A stretch of DNA of 64,000 bases from CAVZXS01 sp963779325 (GTDB lineage Bacteria > Bacteroidota > Bacteroidia > Chitinophagales > Chitinophagaceae): the NCBI GenBank assembly GCA_963779325.1, contig CAVZXS010000002.1, positions 248,001 through 312,000 of the forward strand. The letters run 5' to 3'. The number at the start of each line of letters is the position of its first letter. The first letter of the stretch is position 1. Of the stretch, positions 16,311-25,150 are shown piece by piece. Both the position numbers and the translations under genes were made by a program. Below the pieces are notes generated by a model. The model made no database searches, was not told where the DNA came from, and was given only the letters and a program-made list of their open reading frames with translations.

Positions 16311-16609
16311 AACAGATGTAAAGTAAATAGTCAATTAAAAAGTGCCTCGCTTATTATATTATATTTCGGTAAATCGGAAAGTATTATCGCATATACTCCG
16401 CTTATTTGCAGCACGAGGTAAAAGATTGTTTACAGCACAGCGAAAATTTTAAAACGGATGGTAATCAATTCAGCCCTTTTATGTATCTATGCTTGGAGGG
16501 TAACTTAATTACAGCCCGCCGGCCAAAGGATGCTTATTTATTTGCGGAAACGGTGATTTCGAAATTGAAGAAATTATAAAACCTTTTTTAAAAGTTGATG
16601 TGATTTAAA
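16311..16609. other. Gap with a possible gene remnant
   Basis: A short frame on the plus strand (16415-16579) reads SPFMYLCLEGNLITARRPKD then AYLFAETVISKLKKL-stop. This resembles the C-terminal end of DJ-1/PfpI-type proteins (a conserved GNLITxRxPxD segment). No start codon or catalytic part is visible, so if real it is a decayed fragment. Nothing else is recognised here. Confidence 0.3.
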
Positions 16610-18589
16610 ATGTATTTAAAAACAGCAATTGTTTTATTATTTTTTACAAACTGTCTTTTTGCGCAAAAAGAAGTCAGGCTGCAATCGCCTGACGGCAATA
16701 TTATTTTTGCATTGACGGCGAATGAGGGCATTCCCGTTTATTCGGTTACTTATAAAAAGAACAAACTGATTGAAAATTCATCATTCAATCTTACGATAGA
16801 AGGGCATGGACTGATGCAAAAGATTTTTATAAACAAGGCGCCGGTATTTAAAGCAATAAATGAAAATTATAAACTGGTAGTCGGTAAAGCAAGTTCGGTA
16901 AACAATCATTGCCGGCAGGTAATTATTTCTTTGCAGGACAGAATGAATATGGTATACCGGGTTGATCTTGAAGTAAGGGCTTTTAACGATGGCGTTGCAT
17001 TCAGGTATTTATTTCCGAACCAAAATGCAAATGGTTCATTCGTTTTATTAGATGAGAATACGCAGTTCAAATTTACAACAGACGCGATTATTAAAGCATT
17101 GCCGCTTCCCAATTTTACATCATCTCATGAGGGATTTTACATCACAACGACGCTAAGTAAAATAAAGGAAGATACATTGCTGGATATGCCGGCTTTGTTT
17201 CAATTCCCGAAAAAAATATTTATGGCTATTACCGAAGCGGCATTGCTCGATTATGCAGGCATGTATTTGGTAAAACATAATGGTGTTCTCCGCAGCCGGC
17301 TTTCACCACTGCCCGCCCCTTTGGGGGATGGGGGCATTAAAGTAAAAGCGATGCTGCCGCATAAAAGCCCCTGGCGGGTAATGCTGATTAGCGACAGAAT
17401 TGGAGCTTTAATAGAATCAAATATTATCACTAATTTAAACGAACCACCTGCAATTAAAGATGTAAGCTGGATAAAACCCGGTACTACTACTTTCCCCTGG
17501 TGGAACGGAACAATAATTCCTGACAGTATAAAAGGGGGCAATAATTTTGAAACCAATAAATATTTTATTGACTTTTGTGCTGCTAATAATATTAAATATC
17601 ATACTGTGGTAGAGTATGGCGGACACGAATGGTATACCAATGATGGCGAAGGTTACCAACCGGGTAAAAATTTTGATATTACAAAACCGGTTTCCGGATT
17701 AGACATGCAGCAGGTTTGTGACTATGCAAAGAAAAAGAACGTTGGAGTTAGAGTTTGGACCCATTGGAAAGCATTATACCCACAACTGGACGAAGCATTT
17801 TCTTTATTTGAAAAATGGGGACTGAGTGGCTTGATGGTAGATTTTATGGACAGAGACGATCAGGAGATGGTAAACATTCAAACAGAAATCTTACAGAAAG
17901 CAGCAGCACATCATTTACATATTCAATTTCACGGCGCATATAAACCCTCGGGGCTCAACCGTACTTATCCTAACGAATTTACAAGAGAGGGAGTGATGAA
18001 CTATGAATATAATAAGTGGGAAAAATTTGTAACACCCGATATGGATATTGAAATCCCTTTTACAAGAATGTTAGCGGGTTCTGTTGATTATCATTTGGGC
18101 GGGTTCAGGGCTTTACCCGTTTCTAAATTTATTGTACAAAACAGCAAGCCCTATGTAATGGGAACCCGCTGCCATATGCTGGCCATGTATGTAGTATTGG
18201 AGAATTACCAGGGAATGGTTTGCGACTACCCGGATGCATATATCGGGCAACGGGGCTTTGAAGTTTTACAAAACATACCTGCGACTTGGGATGAAACGCA
18301 TGTGCCGAATGCTGAAGTTGGAAAATTCGTTTCTATTGCACGCCGCAAAAACAGCACTTGGTTTATAGGGAGTATAACCAATAATACAGCAAGGGATATA
18401 AAAGTCAATCTTAAATTTTTACCTGTCGGAAAATATACTGCCGTAATTTACAGTGATGCTGATGACGCCGGTGAAAATGCCGATCATCTTACTAAGAAAA
18501 CAACAATTGTTGATAAAGCCACTGTATTAAAACTTAAATTAGCTCCGGGCGGCGGAAATGTAATTATATTGAATAAACTAAAAAAATAG
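16610..18589 (+). CDS. Glycoside hydrolase family 97
   Basis: A 659-residue secreted GH97 enzyme (alpha-glucosidase or alpha-galactosidase). It has a signal peptide ending FTNCLFAQ, an N-terminal beta-sandwich (QSPDGNIIFAL), a barrel with VEYGGHEWYTNDGEG and VRVWTHWKALYPQLDEAF, and a C-terminal beta domain. LMVDFMDRDDQEMVN places Asp at the position of the nucleophile of retaining GH97 alpha-galactosidases, so a retaining mechanism is likely but inferred. Around residues 235-243 the peptide PAPLGDGGI is encoded by a palindromic element. The gene is 4 bases upstream of a GH3 gene. Confidence 0.9.
   Translation: MYLKTAIVLLFFTNCLFAQKEVRLQSPDGNIIFALTANEGIPVYSVTYKKNKLIENSSFNLTIEGHGLMQKIFINKAPVFKAINENYKLVVGKASSVNNHCRQVIISLQDRMNMVYRVDLEVRAFNDGVAFRYLFPNQNANGSFVLLDENTQFKFTTDAIIKALPLPNFTSSHEGFYITTTLSKIKEDTLLDMPALFQFPKKIFMAITEAALLDYAGMYLVKHNGVLRSRLSPLPAPLGDGGIKVKAMLPHKSPWRVMLISDRIGALIESNIITNLNEPPAIKDVSWIKPGTTTFPWWNGTIIPDSIKGGNNFETNKYFIDFCAANNIKYHTVVEYGGHEWYTNDGEGYQPGKNFDITKPVSGLDMQQVCDYAKKKNVGVRVWTHWKALYPQLDEAFSLFEKWGLSGLMVDFMDRDDQEMVNIQTEILQKAAAHHLHIQFHGAYKPSGLNRTYPNEFTREGVMNYEYNKWEKFVTPDMDIEIPFTRMLAGSVDYHLGGFRALPVSKFIVQNSKPYVMGTRCHMLAMYVVLENYQGMVCDYPDAYIGQRGFEVLQNIPATWDETHVPNAEVGKFVSIARRKNSTWFIGSITNNTARDIKVNLKFLPVGKYTAVIYSDADDAGENADHLTKKTTIVDKATVLKLKLAPGGGNVIILNKLKK
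17311..17335. repeat. In-frame palindromic element inside the GH97 gene
   Basis: CGCCCCTTTGGGGGATGGGGG, nearly identical to the element in the MetE-like gene (3204-3222). It encodes APLGDGG in a loop of the N-terminal sandwich region. Confidence 0.65.
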
Positions 18590-18593
18590 ATAC

Positions 18594-20921
18594 ATGAAAA
18601 GTAAATGCTTGCTGATTATAGCAATTTTATTTGTACAGTTTGTAGATGCACAAACAAACGACGCTAAATCCGGTAATCATCGGATGAAAACCTTCATTGA
18701 TGCACTCATGAAGAAAATGACATTGGAAGAAAAGATCGGGCAACTGAATTTGCCCGGCAGTGGTGACATTATCACGGGTCAGGTGCAGAGCAGCGACATT
18801 GGTAAAAAAATAAAAGAAGGAAAAGTAGGCGGCTTGTTTAACATCAAGTCGGTGGAAAAAATTAAAGCCGTGCAAAAAGTAGCGGTGGAAGAAAGCCGTT
18901 TGAAAATCCCGATGATATTCGGTATGGATGTGATACACGGTTATGAAACTGTGTTCCCGATACCGTTAGGTTTGAGCTGCAGTTGGGATATGAAGCTGGT
19001 AGAGAATAGTGCAAGGGTTGCAGCAATAGAAGCAAGCGCGGATGGTATTAACTGGACGTTTTCTCCAATGGTAGATATTTGCCGTGATGCAAGATGGGGC
19101 CGCATTGCAGAAGGCGTTGGTGAAGACCCTTATCTCGCTTCGCAAATTTCAGTAGCGATGGTAAAAGGATACCAGGGAAATGATTTGGCAGCGAACAATA
19201 CCATTATGAGTTGTGTAAAACATTATGCCATGTATGGCGCGGCAGAAGCAGGAAGAGATTATAACACTACGGATATGTCAAGGCAAACGATGTACAATGT
19301 TTACTTTCCTCCGTTTAAAGCGGCGGCTGATGCAGGTGCGGGAAGTTTTATGGCATCGTTTAATGAAATAGAAGGTGTGCCGGCAACTGCCAATAAATGG
19401 TTGCTTACAGATGTGTTGCGCAAGCAATGGGGCTTTAAAGGTTTTGTGGTTACTGACTACACAGGCATCAATGAAATGATTGACCATGGCATTGGCGATT
19501 TGCAAACAGTAAGTTACAAAGCATTGAATGCAGGTATTGATATGGATATGGTGGGTGAAGGTTTATTGACAACAACAAAAAAATCATTGGCAGAGGGGAA
19601 AACAACACTGGCGCAAATTGATGCGGCATGCAGAAGAATACTGGAAGCAAAATATAAACTCGGTTTGTTTGAAGATCCGTATCGCTATTGCAATGAGAAC
19701 CGTGCAAAGACTGATGTGTATAATTCTGCTCACAGAAAAATTGCAAGAGAAACAGCTGCACAAAGTTTTGTGTTGCTTAAAAATCAGGGAGGCCTGTTGC
19801 CACTCAAAAAATCAGGCGCCATTGCAGTAGTTGGTCCGCTGGCAGATAACAAACAAAACATGCCCGGCACATGGGCGGTGGCTGCAAGATTTGATGAAGC
19901 GATAACAGTGTTGCAGGGATTGAAAGAAGCGGTTGGCGACAAAGTAAAAATTTTACATGCAAGAGGAAGTAATTTGGATGCAGACAGTTTGTTTGAAGAA
20001 AGGGCCGGTATGTTTGGTAAATCATTACGTCGTGATAGCCGTCCTGCAAATGTTTTGATACAGGAAGCGATTGACATCGCCAATCAAAGTGATGTAGTGG
20101 TAGTGGCTGCAGGAGAAAGTGCCGAGATGAGTGGTGAATCAAGCAGCCGCAGCAATATTGAAATTCCGCAAGCGCAAAAAGATTTAATCAATGCATTGTT
20201 GAAAACAGGTAAGCCGGTTGTACTGGTGTTATTTACCGGCAGGCCACTTGCTATAAAATGGGAAAGTGAAAATGTGCCTGCTATATTAAATGTATGGTTT
20301 GGTGGCAGCGAAGCAGGCTATGCGATTGCTGATGTATTGTTTGGTGATGTGAACCCTTCGGGGAAATTAACCACTACTTTTCCACAGAGTGTCGGACAGG
20401 TGCCATTGTATTATGCACATAAAAATACCGGCCGTCCATTGGGAGAAGGGCAGTGGTTTCAAAAATTTCGCTCAAATTATCTTGATGTGAGCAATGATCC
20501 GTTGTATCCTTTTGGTTATGGATTGAGCTATACCAATTTTTCTTACAGTGATATAACTCTTTCTCCCTCTCCTTTGGAGTCCCGATTACTATCGGGAGGG
20601 GTGAGGTTGAAGGGTAATCAAACACTCACTGCTTCTGTTACTGTTACCAACAATGGAAAATATGCAGGCAAGGAAGTAGTACAATTATATATTCGTGATG
20701 TAGCGGGCAGTGTAACAAGGCCGGTTAAGGAATTAAAAGGTTTTCAAAAAATAGATTTGAAGGCCGGGGAAAGCAAAACAGTTACATTCAGCATTACACC
20801 CAATGATTTGAAGTTTTATAACTATGATTTAAAATACGGGTGGGAGCCCGGTGAGTTTGAAATTATGATTGGCGGCAACTCAAGAGATGTAAAGAAGGGG
20901 AAGGTGAATTGGATAAAATAA
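18594..20921 (+). CDS. Glycoside hydrolase family 3 beta-glucosidase (BglX-like)
   Basis: A 775-residue periplasmic GH3 enzyme with signal peptide MKSKCLLIIAILFVQFVDAQ. Barrel motifs include GMDVIHGYETVFPIPLG and GRIAEGVGEDP; the nucleophile Asp is in GFVVTDYTGINEM. The acid/base region of the second domain is AAGESAEMSGESSSRS. A fibronectin III-like domain closes the protein (FGYGLSYTNFSYSD onward). After YSDITLS there are about 10 extra residues (SPLESRLLSGGVRLKG) absent from both other GH3 proteins here and encoded by a palindromic element. It follows the GH97 gene by 4 bases. The TAA stop overlaps the operator of the TA module. Confidence 0.93.
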   Translation: MKSKCLLIIAILFVQFVDAQTNDAKSGNHRMKTFIDALMKKMTLEEKIGQLNLPGSGDIITGQVQSSDIGKKIKEGKVGGLFNIKSVEKIKAVQKVAVEESRLKIPMIFGMDVIHGYETVFPIPLGLSCSWDMKLVENSARVAAIEASADGINWTFSPMVDICRDARWGRIAEGVGEDPYLASQISVAMVKGYQGNDLAANNTIMSCVKHYAMYGAAEAGRDYNTTDMSRQTMYNVYFPPFKAAADAGAGSFMASFNEIEGVPATANKWLLTDVLRKQWGFKGFVVTDYTGINEMIDHGIGDLQTVSYKALNAGIDMDMVGEGLLTTTKKSLAEGKTTLAQIDAACRRILEAKYKLGLFEDPYRYCNENRAKTDVYNSAHRKIARETAAQSFVLLKNQGGLLPLKKSGAIAVVGPLADNKQNMPGTWAVAARFDEAITVLQGLKEAVGDKVKILHARGSNLDADSLFEERAGMFGKSLRRDSRPANVLIQEAIDIANQSDVVVVAAGESAEMSGESSSRSNIEIPQAQKDLINALLKTGKPVVLVLFTGRPLAIKWESENVPAILNVWFGGSEAGYAIADVLFGDVNPSGKLTTTFPQSVGQVPLYYAHKNTGRPLGEGQWFQKFRSNYLDVSNDPLYPFGYGLSYTNFSYSDITLSPSPLESRLLSGGVRLKGNQTLTASVTVTNNGKYAGKEVVQLYIRDVAGSVTRPVKELKGFQKIDLKAGESKTVTFSITPNDLKFYNYDLKYGWEPGEFEIMIGGNSRDVKKGKVNWIK
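20560..20613. repeat. In-frame palindromic element inside the second GH3 gene
   Basis: CTCCCTCTCCTTTGGAG, then CCCGATTACTATCGGG (20581-20596), then AGGGGTGAGG. It combines the CTCTCC/GGTGAGG element with the ATCGGG palindrome. The insertion is visible by comparison with the two other GH3 genes. Confidence 0.75.
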
Positions 20922-20950
20922 GTACAAATAAAAGTACTTATATTTGTACT
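20921..20950. promoter_or_regulatory. Operator-like palindrome and -7 box of the YefM/YoeB-type module
   Basis: AGTACAAATA and TATTTGTACT are perfect 10-base inverted repeats around AAAGTACTTA, itself nearly palindromic. GTAC therefore occurs three times at even spacing. The E. coli YefM/YoeB complex binds palindromes with TGTACA cores, so this is a probable autoregulatory operator. A TAnnTTTG -7 box (TATATTTG, 20939-20946) lies inside it, 20 bases before the antitoxin ATG. Confidence 0.75.
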
Positions 20951-20965
20951 GCTAAAATATATATC

Positions 20966-21229
20966 ATGAAAATAGTGTCTTATTCTGAATTGCGTTCTAA
21001 CCTCAAGAAAAACTTAGACGATATTGTGGAAGATGACGAAACATTGATAATAAAAAGGGAAGGCAAAAAGGGAAATATAGTAATGGTTTCTGAAGACTAT
21101 TTCACTTCGTTAATGGAAACCACCTACTTATTATCGACCGAAGCAAACAGGAAGCATTTGAAAAAAGGGATAAACGATGCTAAGAAAGGGAAAGTAAAGG
21201 CCGTAAACCTCAACAGTCTTTGGAAATGA
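20966..21229 (+). CDS. Phd/YefM-type antitoxin
   Basis: An 87-residue antitoxin. The N-terminal DNA-binding part is MKIVSYSELRSNLKKNLDDI and the central strand is KKGNIVMVSEDYFTSLMETTYLL, both typical of Phd/YefM. The C-terminal tail (NDAKKGKVKAVNLNSLWK) should bind and block the toxin. It represses its own promoter with the toxin in known systems, and a suitable palindrome lies just upstream. ATG 20966 was chosen because it follows the -7 box. The stop overlaps the toxin start (ATGA). Confidence 0.9.
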   Translation: MKIVSYSELRSNLKKNLDDIVEDDETLIIKREGKKGNIVMVSEDYFTSLMETTYLLSTEANRKHLKKGINDAKKGKVKAVNLNSLWK

Positions 21230-21486
21230 AAATTTATTTTACTTCGGGTGCTGAGGACGATTTAAGCTACTTGAAAAAAACAAATAACAAGATCATTCAA
21301 AAAAGGATATCAGAATTATTTGCCTCTATTTCTGAAAACCCCTACAAAGGAATTGGTAAGCCGGAACCATTAAAAGAGAACCTTAGCGGTTATTGGAGCA
21401 GGAGGATAAACAGGGAACACCGAATTGTTTATACTGTTGCAGGAGGGGCTATTACAGTTATTTCATTGCGCTTTCATTATACGTAA
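21226..21486 (+). CDS. Txe/YoeB-family mRNA interferase toxin
   Basis: An 86-residue RelE-superfamily toxin that cuts mRNA on the ribosome. It carries the expected active-site set: E47 in KPEPLKENL, the arginines of SRRINREHRIVY, and the C-terminal H84-Y85. Length and residues are complete, so it should be active. It overlaps the antitoxin by 4 bases. The downstream GH3 gene starts 1 base after its stop, so that GH3 gene may be expressed from the TA promoter. Confidence 0.92.
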   Translation: MKIYFTSGAEDDLSYLKKTNNKIIQKRISELFASISENPYKGIGKPEPLKENLSGYWSRRINREHRIVYTVAGGAITVISLRFHYT

Positions 21487-21487
21487 A

Positions 21488-23734
21488 ATGAAAAATTTTC
21501 TTCAACTTATTCTTTGCCTGTTTGCAGTTATTTCTGCAGTTGCACAGCGCAAAACCATTAACCAAAGAGTTGACTCTGTACTCCGCTTAATGACACTCGA
21601 TGAAAAAATCGGGCAGATGAACCAGTACAGCAGTGACTTTGCCGCTACCGGCCCTATTACCAAAGACGGAGATAAGCAAAATCAAATTCGAAAAGGAATG
21701 ATTGGTTCATTCCTCAATGTTACCGGTGCAGCAAGAACAAGAACACTACAGGAGATAGCTATGCAATCACGAATGAAAATTCCGTTGCTCTTTGGTCAGG
21801 ATGTAATACATGGATACCGCACTACATTTCCCATTCCGCTCGCAGAAGCAGCAAGCTGGGATATGGATGCTATACAACGCAGTGCCGGAATAGCAGCAAC
21901 AGAAATGAGTGCAGCGGGAATGCATTGGACGTTTGCCCCAATGGTAGATATTGCAAGAGACCCGCGATGGGGCCGTGTAATGGAAGGCGCCGGTGAAGAC
22001 CCATACCTCGGCAGTATGATTGCAACAGCAAGAGTAAAAGGTTTTCAGGGAAATGGATTGGGTAATACAAATGCAGTAATGGCAACTGCCAAACATTTTG
22101 CAGCGTATGGCGCTGCGGTGGGAGGCAGAGATTATAATTCCGTCGACATGAGTCTTCGTCAGTTGCACGAAATTTATCTGCCGCCGTTTAAAGCCGCATT
22201 GGATGCAGGTGTGGGTACATTCATGAATTCATTCAATGACTTGAATGGTATACCGGCAACAGGCAATAAATATTTACAACGGGATATTTTAAAAAACCAA
22301 TGGAAGTTTAATGGTTTTGTAGTGAGTGACTGGGGCAGTGTGGGTGAAATGATTAATCACGGTTATGCAAAAGATAGTTATGAAGCAGCGATACTGGCGG
22401 CTAATGCAGGCAGCGATATGGATATGGAAAGTCGCGGCTATATTCAGCATTTAGCCAAGCCGGTAAAAGATGGTAAAGTGAAAATAGCGGTGATTGATGA
22501 TGCAGTGCGACGAATATTGAAAAAGAAATTTGAGCTGGGTTTATTTGATGACCCGTATAGATTTTGCAATGAAGAAAGAGAAAAGCAGCAATGGAATAAT
22601 GAGGAACACTTGAATGCTGCAAAGGATATGGCAAGGAAAAGTATTGTATTGTTGAAAAACAGCTCCCCTTCCTCCCAAGGGGGGGATTTAGAACCCTTAC
22701 TGCCGATTGTTAAAAAGCATAAGAAAATTGCCCTGATTGGCCCATTGGTAAAATCAGTTAAAGATCATCTGGGCTTCTGGAGTTATGATTGGGAAGATGA
22801 TACAACAAGAATAACAACCTTGTATGATGCAGTGCAAAAAAAAGTAAATACTGATACAAAATTGCTATATGCAAAAGGCTGCAACATTAATGATAAAGAT
22901 ACGGCCGGCTTTGCAGAAGCAGTAGCTATTGCTAATCAATCAAATATCGCCATCATCTATACAGGCGAAGAAAGAGCTTATTCAGGTGAGGCGAAAAGTA
23001 AAAGTAATATCCATATGCCCGGTGTGCAGGAAGAGTTGATTAAAGCTGTTGCAGCCACCGGCAAACCTCTTATTGTTATTATTGGTGCAGGCCGTCCTTT
23101 AATTTTTAATTGGACGGCGGATAATGTACCGTCCATTTTATATACCTGGTGGTTGGGTACAAAAGCCGGCGATGCAATTGCGGATCTTTTATTTGGCGAA
23201 TATAATCCATCGGCTAAATTACCCATGAGCTTTCCAAGAAGTGAAGGACAAATTCCCATTTACTATAATTATTACAACACAGGCCGGCCGGCGCAAAATG
23301 ATAGTGATGTAAATTATGTATCAGCCTATACTGATTTACCTAATAGCCCTAAATTTGCTTTTGGTTACGGATTAAGCTACACAACATTTGCATACAGCGA
23401 TATCAGGTTGAGTAAAACTAAAATAACGGCGAATGAAAAACTTGAAGTTTCGGTAACAGTTACAAATATCGGTAACTATGATGGGGAAGAAGTAGTGCAA
23501 TTATATATAAGAGACAAAGTAGCTTCTGTAGTAAGGCCGGTAAAAGAATTGAAAGGATTCCAAAAAATATTTTTTAAAAAAGGCGAAAGAAAGGACGTGA
23601 AATTTATTCTTACAAAAGATGATTTACGCTTTTATGATACTAATTTGAAATACATATACGAGCCCGGTGAATTTTCGGTTTTTATCGGCGGCAATTCTAA
23701 AGACGTAAAAGAAGCGGTGTTTAGTATTAAGTAA
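21488..23734 (+). CDS. Glycoside hydrolase family 3 beta-glucosidase (BglX-like)
   Basis: A 748-residue secreted GH3 enzyme. The signal peptide is MKNFLQLILCLFAVISAVAQ. The nucleophile Asp is in GFVVSDWGSVGEM, barrel motifs include GQDVIHGYRTTFPIPLA, the acid/base region is YTGEERAYSGEAKSKS, and a fibronectin III-like domain is at the end. It is a paralogue of the preceding GH3 gene with the same domain order. After SIVLLKN it carries about 10 extra residues (SSPSSQGGDLEP) that the other two GH3 proteins lack, encoded by a palindromic element. ATG 21488, one base after the toxin stop, gives the proper signal peptide. Confidence 0.93.
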   Translation: MKNFLQLILCLFAVISAVAQRKTINQRVDSVLRLMTLDEKIGQMNQYSSDFAATGPITKDGDKQNQIRKGMIGSFLNVTGAARTRTLQEIAMQSRMKIPLLFGQDVIHGYRTTFPIPLAEAASWDMDAIQRSAGIAATEMSAAGMHWTFAPMVDIARDPRWGRVMEGAGEDPYLGSMIATARVKGFQGNGLGNTNAVMATAKHFAAYGAAVGGRDYNSVDMSLRQLHEIYLPPFKAALDAGVGTFMNSFNDLNGIPATGNKYLQRDILKNQWKFNGFVVSDWGSVGEMINHGYAKDSYEAAILAANAGSDMDMESRGYIQHLAKPVKDGKVKIAVIDDAVRRILKKKFELGLFDDPYRFCNEEREKQQWNNEEHLNAAKDMARKSIVLLKNSSPSSQGGDLEPLLPIVKKHKKIALIGPLVKSVKDHLGFWSYDWEDDTTRITTLYDAVQKKVNTDTKLLYAKGCNINDKDTAGFAEAVAIANQSNIAIIYTGEERAYSGEAKSKSNIHMPGVQEELIKAVAATGKPLIVIIGAGRPLIFNWTADNVPSILYTWWLGTKAGDAIADLLFGEYNPSAKLPMSFPRSEGQIPIYYNYYNTGRPAQNDSDVNYVSAYTDLPNSPKFAFGYGLSYTTFAYSDIRLSKTKITANEKLEVSVTVTNIGNYDGEEVVQLYIRDKVASVVRPVKELKGFQKIFFKKGERKDVKFILTKDDLRFYDTNLKYIYEPGEFSVFIGGNSKDVKEAVFSIK
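22660..22693. repeat. In-frame palindromic element inside the third GH3 gene
   Basis: AGCTCCCCTTCCTCCCAAGG followed by GGGGGATTTAG. It encodes the extra SSPSSQGGDLE stretch between the barrel linker and the second domain. Confidence 0.7.
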
Positions 23735-23776
23735 TACCGATGGCGGTGGTGGCTGTTGCGCATATAACAGTCACCT

Positions 23777-24709
23777 TTATTTTTCGTAAACAGGTTTTAG
23801 CGGTTTAATAAATTCTGCTGCAATGTAAGTGCCGTTATAACCTCTTGTAAGTTGATGTAAACCGCAATACAAGGTTGCATAAACCAGGGCAAAATAGAAA
23901 AGAGGGTTTTTGAAGCTTGCTTTATACCCCATCAACTGATTTGCTTTATAGTATACGTTACCTTTGAAAGAGGGAGGAGGGCAGTAAGAGAATTCTTTTA
24001 TTTGAAGCCCGAAATACCCGGCCAGTCCTTTATACGATTCTTTATTCCATAAGCCCATATGATGAGGCGGTAAATTTAATGTCTCATATTTCCCGTAGTT
24101 CATATAGTATGGTTCATTATTCGGAGTAGAAAATATTATTTTCCCCCCGGGCTTCAGCAGGTAAAGTATATCTTTTAAAAAATCTTTTATATTGTAAACA
24201 TGCTCAAGAACCTGCAATGCGCAAATAACATCATATTTGTTTTTATTTAATACCCTGTGTACGGTTATAGATTCATTAGAGACATCCAAGCCTTTTTCTT
24301 TACATTTTTTTACCATAAAAGAATTCAATTCCAACCCTTTTAGGTTTACGGTTTTTCCTTTTTTTAACCTTTGTAAGAAGTCGCCGTTTCCGCAACCAAT
24401 ATCAAGCACAGTATCGTTGTCAGCCACCTTTTCGAATGCGAATTGATGATCAAATGACCAGGATCGGGTATAGTCTTCAATGCTTGATAACTTTTCGTAA
24501 AATAATTCGTCGCCAATTATTCTTTGCGGCCAATAAAAGCGATAGCCTGTTTCTTTGCATTTGCAAATCAGTACTTCCGTCAAGTCTTTAAAGTAATCCG
24601 ATACATCAACCCCCCGGTTACTGTTATACAAGTCAATAATTTTTCGAGTGCTTATTTTGTCTTCGATTATTACAGCCATGTCGTTTATGGGCGAATGTAT
24701 TTTTTTCAT
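23777..24709 (-). CDS. Class I SAM-dependent methyltransferase
   Basis: A 310-residue protein with a Rossmann methyltransferase core: motif I VLDIGCGNGDFLQRL, then LKGLELN, the acidic post-I region, and CALQVLEHVYN with LLKPGGKIIFSTPN. Such methyltransferases often act on sugar or lipid intermediates, and the C-terminal hydrophobic stretch (FYFALVYATLYCGL) could associate with membrane. Substrate unknown. It converges with the GH3 gene. Confidence 0.82.
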   Translation of the reverse strand: MKKIHSPINDMAVIIEDKISTRKIIDLYNSNRGVDVSDYFKDLTEVLICKCKETGYRFYWPQRIIGDELFYEKLSSIEDYTRSWSFDHQFAFEKVADNDTVLDIGCGNGDFLQRLKKGKTVNLKGLELNSFMVKKCKEKGLDVSNESITVHRVLNKNKYDVICALQVLEHVYNIKDFLKDILYLLKPGGKIIFSTPNNEPYYMNYGKYETLNLPPHHMGLWNKESYKGLAGYFGLQIKEFSYCPPPSFKGNVYYKANQLMGYKASFKNPLFYFALVYATLYCGLHQLTRGYNGTYIAAEFIKPLKPVYEK

Positions 24710-25150
24710 GTTAAAAAAAGGTTAGCAGGTTTGTTGGGTTAATGGCTTTCTGAAAAAAGAGATTCAATGCAGTTCATTTTTTATGTGGTGTTAAAAGTAA
24801 AAGCGAAATTAGATTGACACCGGTTTAGTAATATGCGAATTTTATTAAACAATTAGTCTTTCGTAGCTTTTTACAATTTTCATTGCTTAATTGCTTGCTG
24901 TTATTTCAAATATCAATTCCTTCTTTACTTCCTTTACAGCTAAAAAATGTGCCGGTTTGGCCCGGGCTTAAATAAAAGGGTTACGAACGGATGGTTTCAT
25001 AATGGAATATTTTATTCGAACTTTATAAAAGGATTTTACGCTTCTCCGGCCGGAAAAAACAGTTCCGGCAAATAATTCCCCGATTTTTTCCTTAAACCTA
25101 TATTTTTGTCCGGTAATTTTTTTATTAACCCCCAATAATTGCACCCCGGC
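24710..25150. other. Intergenic region between methyltransferase and speA
   Basis: A 441-base AT-rich divergent promoter region. Apart from the -7 box of speA at its right end, no gene, RNA or repeat is recognised. Confidence 0.5.
25101..25108 (+). promoter_or_regulatory. Probable -7 box of speA
   Basis: TATTTTTG matches the Bacteroidota TAnnTTTG -7 consensus, 42 bases before the ATG. No convincing -33 TTG at the usual distance. Confidence 0.45.
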
